In this document: positions 1-7,798 of the stretch, in pieces | How the letters are laid out: every line of letters begins with the position of its first letter | Numbering within the stretch: position 1 is the first letter of the stretch | Source: Streptomyces flavotricini | GTDB taxonomy: Bacteria > Actinomycetota > Actinomycetes > Streptomycetales > Streptomycetaceae | DNA length: 64,000 bases | Assembly (NCBI RefSeq): GCF_020639365.1 | Contig: NZ_JAINUL010000001.1 | Span: 8,193,604-8,257,603, forward strand | Direction: 5' to 3' | The notes under the pieces: model-generated | What the model was told of the DNA's origin: nothing | Database searches by the model: none | The model's input: only the letters and a program-made list of their open reading frames with translations | Program-made: the position numbers and the translations under genes

Positions 1-101
1 GGCGGTTCCGGGAACAGCCGGTCCGCCTGGCACTGTTGCACCGGGAAGGGGGCCGGCGCCGTACCGGCGGGGCCCAGACGTATTTCCGCGGGAGGATTTT
101 C

Positions 102-935
102 ATGGCTGACCGGCCTTTGACGCTCATGGCAGTGCACGCCCACCCGGACGACGAGGCCACCGGAACCGGAGGGGTCCTCGCGCGGTACGCGGCGGAGGGC
201 ATCCGCACGGTTCTCGTGACGTGTACCGACGGCCGATGCGGTGACGGACCGGGGGGTGCCAAGCCGGGTGACCCCGGGCACGATCCGGCGGCCGTCGCCC
301 TGATGCGCCGGCGAGAACTCGAGGCGAGCTGCGACGTCCTGAAGGTCGGAGATCTGGAGATGCTGGACTATGCCGACTCCGGGATGATGGGCTGGCCGAG
401 CAACGACGCGCCCGGATCCTTCTGGCGGACCCCCGTGGAGGAGGGCGCCGCCCGGCTCGCGGAACTCATGAGGCACTACCGGCCCGATGTGGTCGTCACC
501 TACGACGAGAACGGCTTCTACGGCCATCCCGACCACATCCAGGCCCACCGCATCACGATGGCGGCGCTGGAGATGACAGAGCAGGCACCGAAGGTGTACT
601 GGACGACGATGCCCCACTCGGGGATGCGGCGGTTCGGGGAGATCATGCGGGAGTTCCAGGAGGACATGCCGGAGCCGGATCCCGCCGAGGCCGCCGCGTT
701 GGCCGAGATCGGGCTCCCCGACGACGAGATCAGCACGTGGGTGGACACCACCGCGTTCGCCGGTCAGAAGTTCGACGCGCTGGCCGCGCACGCCAGCCAG
801 GGCGAGAACATCTTCTTCCTCAAGATGGGCAAGGAGAGGTTCGCCGAGTTGATGGGCACGGAGACCTTCGTACGCGTCAAGGACTCCACCGGCGCGGCCG
901 TACCCGAGAACGACCTCTTCGCCGGACTGCGCTGA
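102..935 (+). CDS. PIG-L (LmbE-like) zinc-dependent deacetylase
   Basis: This 277-residue protein belongs to the PIG-L/LmbE family, whose members remove acetyl or other acyl groups from N-acylated sugars; the family includes MshB and the mycothiol conjugate amidase Mca. The family signature AHPDDE lies at residues 13-18 (H14 and D17 being the expected zinc ligands) and the second motif HPDH at 142-145 supplies the third histidine. The ATG at 102 is chosen because GGAGG sits 6 bases upstream; an upstream in-frame start at 36 lacks such a site. The motif style near the N-terminus is closer to Mca/MshB-like cytoplasmic enzymes than to secreted deacetylases, and no signal peptide is visible. The substrate cannot be told from sequence. 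The gene stands alone, facing an unrelated gene on the other strand. Confidence 0.88.
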   Translation: MADRPLTLMAVHAHPDDEATGTGGVLARYAAEGIRTVLVTCTDGRCGDGPGGAKPGDPGHDPAAVALMRRRELEASCDVLKVGDLEMLDYADSGMMGWPSNDAPGSFWRTPVEEGAARLAELMRHYRPDVVVTYDENGFYGHPDHIQAHRITMAALEMTEQAPKVYWTTMPHSGMRRFGEIMREFQEDMPEPDPAEAAALAEIGLPDDEISTWVDTTAFAGQKFDALAAHASQGENIFFLKMGKERFAELMGTETFVRVKDSTGAAVPENDLFAGLR

Positions 936-990
936 TCCGCCTGCCCGACCGGGGCCCGGGGGGCCGCGCCGGCGTGTCCGGCGCGTGCCG

Positions 991-1383
991 TCAGGCGGGC
1001 GTGAAGGCGTCCTCGTGCGCGTCGTCCAGGATGAGCCCGAGGTCGAAGCGGACGCGGACCGTCACCCGCTGTCGCTGCTCCTGATACGCGGTCCACTCCG
1101 GTTCCAACGAGGCGATCTGCTCTTCGAGTTGCCTCCTGCTCCCCGCGGGCATGTCCCGGCCGAACGCTTCGAGCAGCGACGCGAGCCGTTCGTACTCGCG
1201 CGCCTCCTGGCTCTGGTGCTCGTGCGCGACCACCCGCTCGACCGTGCCCTCGATGCCCGCCGCCAGCAGCAGGGACCCGGCCACGCCCCCCGGCGCCGCC
1301 GGGGAGTCCTGCGTCATCGCGGCCCAGTCGGTGAGCCGGGTGTCCGCGGCCAGCTTCACCCGCTGGCCTTCCTTCAACGTCAT
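991..1383 (-). CDS. Hypothetical protein, 130 aa
   Basis: A soluble, acidic 130-residue protein without signal peptide or membrane segment. The N-terminal 60 residues are predicted beta-rich with a KEGQRVKL start that resembles small SH3-like barrels, and the middle is helical. I do not recognise a family. The ATG at 1383 has only a weak purine stretch upstream. A strong hairpin separates it from the protease gene that lies upstream on the same strand, so it is probably transcribed separately. Confidence 0.6.
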   Translation of the reverse strand: MTLKEGQRVKLAADTRLTDWAAMTQDSPAAPGGVAGSLLLAAGIEGTVERVVAHEHQSQEAREYERLASLLEAFGRDMPAGSRRQLEEQIASLEPEWTAYQEQRQRVTVRVRFDLGLILDDAHEDAFTPA

Positions 1384-1498
1384 GGACTCTGCTCTTCATC
1401 TCTCGGATCGGTACGGGCCCTCACGCGCGGCGGCCCGGGGACAGCGTCATTATCCGCGTCGCTCCCGGCCTGCGGACGGGGGCCGCACTCATGGACGG

Positions 1499-1536
1499 CG
1501 TGAGGCCGGCCCGGCACACCGGGGGTCGGCCTCACG
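1499..1536 (-). terminator. Strong hairpin terminator after the S1 protease gene
   Basis: Perfect 10-bp arms CGTGAGGCCG (1499-1508) and CGGCCTCACG (1527-1536) flank an 18-base GC-rich loop. It lies about 55 bases past the protease stop codon and before the next minus-strand gene. No T-tract follows, as is usual in Streptomyces. Confidence 0.7.
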
Positions 1537-1591
1537 TCGCATCAGGTGCACGGGCCACGCCGGGCGGGCGCGCCGTGGCGGGGCCTTCGGG

Positions 1592-2821
1592 TCAGGGGAG
1601 CCGCAGGGCGAACCTGTCGAAGATGTCGCCCACTTCGATCCAGCCGACCTGAGTGCAGGCCTGACTCGTGCCGACGCCCGAACAGCCGAATCCCGCGACG
1701 ACCATGCCGTTCAGCTCGCGCGAGTCCGGGTCGTTGATGGTGATCACGGGACCGCCGCTGTCGCCGGGCCGGGCGACCGTGCTGCTGTTGTCCGGGCTGC
1801 TGGCGCTGCCCCAGACGTAGGCGCCGTTGTTGACCCACGTCGCGCTGCCGGCGTACGCGGTGCGGATGTTGCAGACCACCTTGGAGGTGTAGCCCAGCTG
1901 GCAGGTGTAGTCGCCGACCGCCGCGTTGCGCACGCCGTTGAGGTAGCGCGTGTACCCCTGCGCGTCGACGCCGTCCCACGTGTAGCGGCTCGTCGGGGTT
2001 TCGATGAACGCCGAGTCGAGGTCGTCCAGCTTGGCTCCGACGGTGCCGACGCGGGTGCCGCCGGCGGTGTAGACGGTCTCGCCGAGCGCGTAGCAGTGAC
2101 CCGCGGTGACGAGCCACTGGCGGCTGTCCGCGGTGCTGATGGCCGGGACGCCGCTGGTGCAGTGGGCGAAGGAGCCGTTCGCGGGCCCGAGCGCGGCTCC
2201 CGCGTAGAACGGCGCCGAGTCGTTCCAGCGGCTCAGGGGCACCGCGGGGGTTGACCGGCGGAGGGTGATCGGGGTGGTCCGGGCTGCCGCGAGCTGCTGC
2301 GCGACGGCGGGCCCGGCGAGGTACCGCTGTGCGGCCTGCGTGTCATCCACGGCGAGCTCGATCGCACTGCCGTCGACGGTGCTGCCGGCCATTACGATCT
2401 TGAAGGGGAGGTCCTTGCGGCTGCGGAAGTCCGTGATGTCCTTCCTGAGCTGCAGCAGTGTCTTCGCACTCTTGCGTACGTTGAGCAGCTTGGTGTCAGC
2501 CTTCGGGTTGGCCTTGCGCACCGCGTCGAGGAAGGCCGCGCGCCGGTTCGGATCGGTGAGGTAGACGTTGACGGACCGGTAGTCAGAGGCCATCTCGACC
2601 TGCGTGTACACATCGGCCTGCGGGCCCCGTCCGGCCCGTGCCGCGGCGTCGGCCGCGACCCGCAGGGGTTCCAGTACCTCGCCTTGCCGCTGTGGTGTCA
2701 TGGCCGCCACGACATCTGCGGACAGGGGTCCGGTCGGCACCGCTTCGGCGGCCGTCACTCCGAGCGGGAGGACGGCCAGCACGGTCACGAGCGCGAGCGA
2801 ACGCCAAGAAGACTTGTTCAT
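1592..2821 (-). CDS. Secreted S1 family (trypsin-like) serine protease with prodomain
   Basis: A 409-residue secreted protease precursor. A signal peptide covers about residues 1-27. A propeptide-like region (about 28-190) precedes the chymotrypsin-fold catalytic domain. The catalytic triad is visible as H242 in TAGHC, D269 in the DDLDS segment and S355 in GDSGGP. Four cysteines in the catalytic domain suggest disulfides, as in streptogrisins. It is expected to be exported, cleave off its propeptide and degrade extracellular protein. The ATG at 2821 is chosen because AAGGGG lies just upstream and because the first residues form a typical twin-positive signal peptide; an in-frame start 28 codons upstream would bury the signal. 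Cleavage specificity is not assigned. Confidence 0.92.
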   Translation of the reverse strand: MNKSSWRSLALVTVLAVLPLGVTAAEAVPTGPLSADVVAAMTPQRQGEVLEPLRVAADAAARAGRGPQADVYTQVEMASDYRSVNVYLTDPNRRAAFLDAVRKANPKADTKLLNVRKSAKTLLQLRKDITDFRSRKDLPFKIVMAGSTVDGSAIELAVDDTQAAQRYLAGPAVAQQLAAARTTPITLRRSTPAVPLSRWNDSAPFYAGAALGPANGSFAHCTSGVPAISTADSRQWLVTAGHCYALGETVYTAGGTRVGTVGAKLDDLDSAFIETPTSRYTWDGVDAQGYTRYLNGVRNAAVGDYTCQLGYTSKVVCNIRTAYAGSATWVNNGAYVWGSASSPDNSSTVARPGDSGGPVITINDPDSRELNGMVVAGFGCSGVGTSQACTQVGWIEVGDIFDRFALRLP

Positions 2822-3399
2822 AGATCCCCTTACGGTGACTGTCCGTGCGCAATGTGTACGCAGCGTGACCGTAGTGAGCGTCTGAAATGCGCGGCAAGGG
2901 CGCACGGCTGCCCTTGGAGGCGCGTTGAGGGCGTGCGGTCACTCGCACGCGCCCTGCGTTCGGCCGGGAACTGCTGTGCGGATCACCCTGACTGCGTCGG
3001 GACGGGAATCGGGCCTCAGGCACGGTTCGCGTGAGTACGGTGAGCAGTTGCGCGCCGGGTACCCCGGTGTCACGGGTCCCCAAGATCCCCTCGTCCAAGG
3101 CGTCGTCCCCGACCCGGGGATCGGCCGGTTTCCGGTCTGAAACTCAAGGGATTCCTGGGTGACGCGAACGCGACGGACATCGACGTCCGTACTTCACGAA
3201 GAACCTCGACCACTGAGCCGAGTGCGCCGTGGATGACGTCACCGGCCCCCTGTGCACCTTCGGGGAAAGCGCAGGGAGTTCTTCCGCGTGGCGGCGGAGG
3301 CGTCTTGGGCCGGCAGCGCCGTAGACGGGGAGCGACAAGCGCTCCGGAACGGATGGGGCTGTACTGCCTGCCGGCGGACGGCGCACCGCGCCGGGCGGC
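2822..3399. other. Intergenic region between protease start and carotenoid oxygenase stop
   Basis: About 580 bases without a convincing gene. Open frames here have atypical composition and no ribosome-binding site. The left end must hold the protease promoter. The right end carries a GGCGGC/GCCGCC hairpin (3394-3408) whose loop is the stop codon of the carotenoid oxygenase gene. Confidence 0.5.
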
Positions 3400-4836
3400 T
3401 CAGCCGCCGTCGGCGGGCAGCCAGCAGCCGTGCAGGCCGAGCGGTACCCGGACGGGGATGCGGGCGCGGGCCACCGGCCCGGACGCCGGGTCCTCGGCGG
3501 GGACGACCAGGAACCAGCTCGCCCCGTCGGTGCGGTCGGTGGCGAAGGTGAGCCAGTAGCCGCGCTCCTCGGAGTCGGTCCCCGGCTCGGGAGCGAAGAC
3601 CGGTTCTCCGACCGACAGGTCCCCGGCGTCCCAGATGCGGGCGGTCCCCGTCCGGGCGTCGTGGAAGCGCACCGCGTCGTACTCGCCCGGCAGCAGATCA
3701 GTCCGTCCGGTCGAGGTGGCCAGTGCGGTGTACCGGTGGCGCCGGCCGATGAGGCGGTCGTCGATGCGGGGGAACTCCACCCGGGCGTCGTCCAGCAGGG
3801 TGCGGGTCATCGTGCCCGCCGCGGGGTCGATGCGCGCCCGTGCCAGACCGCCACTGACCGGGTCCTGCGCCGCCCCTGGTGCGTCACCGACGGTCAGCCG
3901 GCTCCACTGGACGTAGTCCAGGACCACCGGGGCGTCCGCGCCGGGCCCGTCGTCGTGGGCGTTCACGGTGTGCCACAGCCAGAACGCCTCGTCGGCGGCC
4001 CAGCGCGGCGCTCCGCCGTCGCGGGGGATCAGGACCACACGAGTGCCCCGATCGGGCCGCCAGGCCAGGAAGGATCCGCCCGCCATGGCCGCGTCCAGGT
4101 CGAAGAAGGCGGGCGCGAGGACCAGAACGGCGTACCGGCCGGTCAGAGCCATGTCGTGGATCATCATCGGCTCGTCCACGCCCTCGACCGTGGTGGGCCC
4201 GCGCGTGACGGCCCCGTCGCGGCCGATGACCGACCAGGTCAGGTACGGCGGCTCCAGCCCGTAGCAGAAGACGACCATCTCGCCGGTGACCGGGTCGATC
4301 TTGGGGTGGGCGGTGATGCCCGCGGGAAGTGCTCCTGCGAAGTCCTCGCTGCCGAGGGTCTCCAACCCGGCGCCGATCCGGTACGGGCAGGCCGACTCGG
4401 CGAGGGCCAGCATCCGCCCCCCGTGCCGTACGACATTGATGTCGGGCAGGTCCCGGAAGGTGCCCGCGAGCGCCGGCCCGACCTGCTCGGCATCCGGCAT
4501 GATCATCGACTCAAGGCCTCCCCACAGGGCCCGCCCGGCCCGTTCCTCGGCCTCCAGCGCCGGGGTGCGCACGAAGCGGTTGCGGTAGCGGGCGCGGCCT
4601 TCCGAGAGCCACACCCCGTGCAGCATGCCGTCACCGTCGATGGGGTACATGTACGAGCCGATCGGGGTGAAGCGCGGATTGGGCCCGTTGCGCAGGTACA
4701 GGCCGTCCAGGGCGGCCGGGATCTCGCCCGTCACCTCCAGCTCGGCGACGTCGACCTCCTCGGTCACCGGCGCGAACGAACCCAGCAGGTGGGGGACCCG
4801 GGTGGGGTCGAAACGGGGCGGCGTGTGCGTCGTCAC
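3400..4836 (-). CDS. Carotenoid oxygenase (retinal pigment epithelial membrane protein family)
   Basis: A 478-residue member of the carotenoid cleavage dioxygenase family, non-heme iron enzymes that split double bonds of carotenoids, apocarotenoids or stilbenes. The N-terminal segment with YLRNGPNPRF and DGDGMLHG is diagnostic, and the expected scattered histidines are present, including HPKIDP, HDMALT and the C-terminal HGCW. Length matches the family. The GTG at 4836 is preceded by GGGAGG, whereas the longer frame up to 4977 has no such site and reads as low-complexity arginine-rich sequence. It has no carotenoid biosynthesis neighbours here, so the substrate is unknown; lignostilbene-type activity is an alternative. 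Confidence 0.92.
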   Translation of the reverse strand: MTTHTPPRFDPTRVPHLLGSFAPVTEEVDVAELEVTGEIPAALDGLYLRNGPNPRFTPIGSYMYPIDGDGMLHGVWLSEGRARYRNRFVRTPALEAEERAGRALWGGLESMIMPDAEQVGPALAGTFRDLPDINVVRHGGRMLALAESACPYRIGAGLETLGSEDFAGALPAGITAHPKIDPVTGEMVVFCYGLEPPYLTWSVIGRDGAVTRGPTTVEGVDEPMMIHDMALTGRYAVLVLAPAFFDLDAAMAGGSFLAWRPDRGTRVVLIPRDGGAPRWAADEAFWLWHTVNAHDDGPGADAPVVLDYVQWSRLTVGDAPGAAQDPVSGGLARARIDPAAGTMTRTLLDDARVEFPRIDDRLIGRRHRYTALATSTGRTDLLPGEYDAVRFHDARTGTARIWDAGDLSVGEPVFAPEPGTDSEERGYWLTFATDRTDGASWFLVVPAEDPASGPVARARIPVRVPLGLHGCWLPADGG

Positions 4837-5057
4837 GGAACCTCCCGGAGCATCGTGCGGCACCTTCCGGCACCTTCCAGTGAAACGCCGGACGCACACC
4901 GGTGCCATGCGCCCCGGCGGCCGCCGGGGCCACGTCGCCCCGCCGCCGTGGCTGCGGCACGGGCCTCCGGTCGACACCCCGCGACGGGCGGGGGAGCATG
5001 AACGCGAGGGCCGGCCTGCCCCATCTACCCCTCCCCCTCCCCGATGGGAGAACCTTC

Positions 5058-5630
5058 ATGTACCGAAGCACCCGACGCGCCGTGGTCGCGTCCTTGCTCG
5101 TCTCCTCGGTCGTATGCGGTGGCGCCGTCGCCCTCGCCCCGGCCGCCGGCGCGGCGGTCCCCGCCGCCAGCTGTACGGTCACGCCGGGGCCGAACGACAC
5201 GTACGTCACGATCACCGGCGAGGGGTTCACGGGACCCCGCAAGCTCAACGACGGCGAGAGCACCGTGGACCTGGCGATAGGCCCGGACGGAACCTTCCGC
5301 GTGCAGCGCTTCCAGAAGAACGTCGACTACACGGTCCTCGCGGTCAACGAGGACCAGAACTTCATCTTCGTGAACTGCAAGAGGGTGGGCTCGGCGGCGA
5401 CACCGAAGCCCCAGAACCCGCAGAACACGACACCGGTCCAGCCGGGTTCCCGGCGGGACATCGCCCAGGGCCGCGCGGCCGGCGCCCAGGCGGGCGCCGC
5501 GGCGGCGAAGAAGAGCTGCACGACGGAGCCGGTGGCGGACAAGTCCGGCCAGCAGCACAGCGACGCCTACTGGAAGGCTTGGACCCAGGCGGCCAACCGC
5601 GCCTTCAACCAGGTCTGCAAGGGCAGTTGA
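5058..5630 (+). CDS. Secreted hypothetical protein, 190 aa
   Basis: A 190-residue exported protein. Residues 1-36 form a signal peptide (basic start, long hydrophobic stretch, AGAA cleavage region). The mature part has three or four cysteines, a predicted beta-rich first half, a proline/glutamine linker near 118-130 and an alanine-rich helical C-terminal third. I recognise no family. GGGAG precedes the ATG at 5058. The 3' end faces the chaplin gene across a strong two-way hairpin. Confidence 0.75.
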   Translation: MYRSTRRAVVASLLVSSVVCGGAVALAPAAGAAVPAASCTVTPGPNDTYVTITGEGFTGPRKLNDGESTVDLAIGPDGTFRVQRFQKNVDYTVLAVNEDQNFIFVNCKRVGSAATPKPQNPQNTTPVQPGSRRDIAQGRAAGAQAGAAAAKKSCTTEPVADKSGQQHSDAYWKAWTQAANRAFNQVCKGS

Positions 5631-5682
5631 GCCACGTCACCCCGAGCGTCGGCAGTCGACTTTCGCCGGCCAAGGACGATAC

Positions 5683-5730
5683 GCGCGTGAGCGCGGCACC
5701 GGGGAGGAATCCGGGGCCGCGCTCACGCGC
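5683..5730. terminator. Bidirectional terminator hairpin
   Basis: Perfect 15-bp arms at 5683-5697 and 5716-5730 with an 18-base loop, placed between the convergent secreted-protein and chaplin genes. Confidence 0.85.
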
Positions 5731-5789
5731 CACGCGTGGAGCCGTGAAGGCTCCGCGGGGTGTCACCGGGGTGGGGCCCCGGGTGGGGG

Positions 5790-6020
5790 TCAGGCGTTGA
5801 CGCAGGTGTTGCCGAAGGCCGGGTTGAGCAGTCCGACGACGTTGACGGTGTTGCCGCAGACGTTGACGGGGACGTGGACCGGAACCTGGACGGCGTTGCC
5901 GGAAGCGACACCCGGCGAGCCGATGGCCGCGCCCTGGGCGCCGGCGTCGGCGGAGGCGATGCCGGCGCCGGCGAGGAGGATGGCGCCGGTGGCGGTGATG
6001 ACGGCCGTGGACTTCTTCAC
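5790..6020 (-). CDS. Short chaplin (hydrophobic aerial-hypha surface protein)
   Basis: A 76-residue precursor: signal peptide to about residue 25, then a single chaplin domain. The two conserved cysteines are C55 (NVCGNTVNVVG) and C73 (GNTCVNA), the normal spacing for the disulfide of short chaplins. Short chaplins lack a sortase signal, are secreted, assemble into amyloid-like fibres at the air-water interface and coat aerial hyphae. The GTG at 6020 is preceded by AGGAGA at 9 bases. It is a strong taxonomic marker for Streptomyces. The exact paralogue (ChpD to ChpH type) cannot be fixed without alignment. Confidence 0.95.
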   Translation of the reverse strand: MKKSTAVITATGAILLAGAGIASADAGAQGAAIGSPGVASGNAVQVPVHVPVNVCGNTVNVVGLLNPAFGNTCVNA

Positions 6021-6332
6021 TGGGTCTCCTTCAAGACATGAGTCTGAGCGATAGCGGTGGCTTTGGCGAAAGCGGCCGTCGGCCGCGGATCCGCAAGGCG
6101 GGCCCACGGCCGGGCGCTTTTCCTCCCCAACTGGCCGTTGGGTCGCGCGGACACGGTCTTCGACCCGTTTGGGTGCACCACGGATACGCCGGTCCCGCAT
6201 CACATCAGCGACCACTGGTCGTTCGGACACATCCGATCAGCTGACCAACCCATCCCGGAGAGGCGTTCCACACGTCGCACCAGTCGGGCCGTCGTGCTCT
6301 CTCCCCCGTCCGGATCCTCTTGGGCGAGCGGG
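6021..6332. other. Chaplin upstream region
   Basis: About 310 bases with no gene. It should contain the chaplin promoter, read on the minus strand, and the 3' tail of the CHAP gene transcript. I could not pick a confident -35/-10 pair. Confidence 0.4.
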
Positions 6333-7682
6333 TCAGCGGGGGTTGCCGTAGGGGAAGGCGTTCGTGATCTCCTGTCCGGGAACCGTGTTGGACCGCAGTG
6401 CGAAGACGGCGGATTCCTTGAAGAACACGCCGACTTCGTCCTTGCCGTCATGGTTCCAATCGCCGGCCAGCGGGAACGAGTACGGGTTGCCGTACATGAA
6501 GGAGGTGGTGTTCTCCTGGGCCGGGTTGGTGTTGGAGCGCAGGACGAAGGTGCTCGACTGCGGGACGTAAGCGCCCACCTCGTCCTTGCCGTCACCGTCC
6601 CAGTCACCCGCGGTCGGCACCCAGTTGGGGTTGCCGTACCGGAAGGAGGTGGTGATCTCCTGAGCGGGGTTGGTGGTGGAGCGCAGCGCGAACGTGCCCG
6701 AATCCGGCATGTACACGCCCACCTCGTCCTTGCCGTCACCGTCCCAGTCGCCGACCAGCGGCAGCCAGTCCGCGCCGTTGCCGTACCGGAAGGAGGTGGT
6801 GATCTCCTGAGCGGGGTTGGTGGTGGAGCGCAGCGCGAACGTGCCTGAATCCGGCATGTACACGCCCACCTCGTCCTTGCCGTCACCGTCCCAGTCACCG
6901 GCGATCGGTATCCAGTCCCCGCCGTTGCCGTACGCGAAGTCGATGTCGGAGAAGCCCGCGTTGTTGGAGTTCCGCAGCGCGAAGTGGTTGCCCCGGTAGA
7001 TCCCAGGAGTGTCGACCCCGTCGCCGTCCCAGTCGCCCATGACCTCGCGCACGCCCGCGCCGAACGGCTGAGGAGGTGTGGTGTCGGCGCCTCGGGCCCG
7101 GACGAACTTGCTCGCCGGGCCGGCGGGGCCCTGCCGTCGCCAGTCGAAGAACTGACCGTTGTTGTACGACTCGACACGGCCGCTCTCGTTTCCGCCCACC
7201 GTCTTGATCTTGGAGCCGTCCGCCGAGACGGCCACGACGATGTTCACGTGGTCGCTGTCACGGCCCGGATTGTCGTAGACGGCCGCGTCGCCGACCTGCG
7301 GTGTGCTGAAGAGCCGGTCGCTCCCGTAGTTCAGGAAGCTGTCCGCCCACGGGTCGAGGTGGTTGAGATCGGCGACCCCGGCCGTGCTCCACACCCATTT
7401 CGCGAAGACCGCGCACCACGGCGGGCAGCTTCCGTTCCCCGAGTAGTACGTGCAGCCGTGCGGGTTCGCCAGCTCGGCCAGCGCCACCTCCGCGATCCGG
7501 GCTCCGCTGCCCGGGGCCGCCGCCGCGGCGGACGCAGCCTGTGCTGCGGACGGGGCGGCGGTTCGTGCCTGCTGCGGCGCAGCCATCGACTGGGGGGCGA
7601 CTGCCAGGGCGCCGGCGGTGCACACGCTGACGAGGGCGGCGGCGGCGAGTCGACGTGTCCGGGTGTGCAGTTCGGCGAGCAT
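6333..7682 (-). CDS. Secreted CHAP-domain protein with FG-GAP/VCBS-like tandem repeats
   Basis: A 449-residue exported protein. A signal peptide spans about residues 1-35, followed by an alanine-rich linker. Residues about 60-195 form a CHAP-type cysteine amidase/peptidase domain, with C90 (PPWCAVF) and H145 (DSDHVNIV) as the likely catalytic pair; such domains cut peptidoglycan peptides or amides. Residues about 205-449 hold five repeats of 48-49 residues, each with a calcium-loop-like GDWDGDGKDEVG motif and a FALRS motif, a beta-propeller-type surface module that may bind wall polymer. GGAGG precedes the ATG at 7682. Two of the repeats are nearly identical at DNA level. Confidence 0.88.
   Translation of the reverse strand: MLAELHTRTRRLAAAALVSVCTAGALAVAPQSMAAPQQARTAAPSAAQAASAAAAAPGSGARIAEVALAELANPHGCTYYSGNGSCPPWCAVFAKWVWSTAGVADLNHLDPWADSFLNYGSDRLFSTPQVGDAAVYDNPGRDSDHVNIVVAVSADGSKIKTVGGNESGRVESYNNGQFFDWRRQGPAGPASKFVRARGADTTPPQPFGAGVREVMGDWDGDGVDTPGIYRGNHFALRNSNNAGFSDIDFAYGNGGDWIPIAGDWDGDGKDEVGVYMPDSGTFALRSTTNPAQEITTSFRYGNGADWLPLVGDWDGDGKDEVGVYMPDSGTFALRSTTNPAQEITTSFRYGNPNWVPTAGDWDGDGKDEVGAYVPQSSTFVLRSNTNPAQENTTSFMYGNPYSFPLAGDWNHDGKDEVGVFFKESAVFALRSNTVPGQEITNAFPYGNPR
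6510..6900 (-). repeat. Near-identical tandem coding repeats (144/147-bp units)
   Basis: Units begin at about 6510, 6654 and 6801 on the plus strand, 144 and 147 bases apart (48 and 49 codons). The units from 6654 and 6801 share about 90 bases with a single visible mismatch, which points to recent duplication or gene conversion inside the repeat domain. Confidence 0.85.
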
Positions 7683-7798
7683 CAGTCAACCTCCATGTGT
7701 TCGGACCCCGTTGGGCCTCGATGACCGAAGGCTGCCGCAGGCCGGTCCAGGTTTTCTCCAGGTGCGCGGCGGAGGTGGCGCAGCGGGCCGGTACCGGC

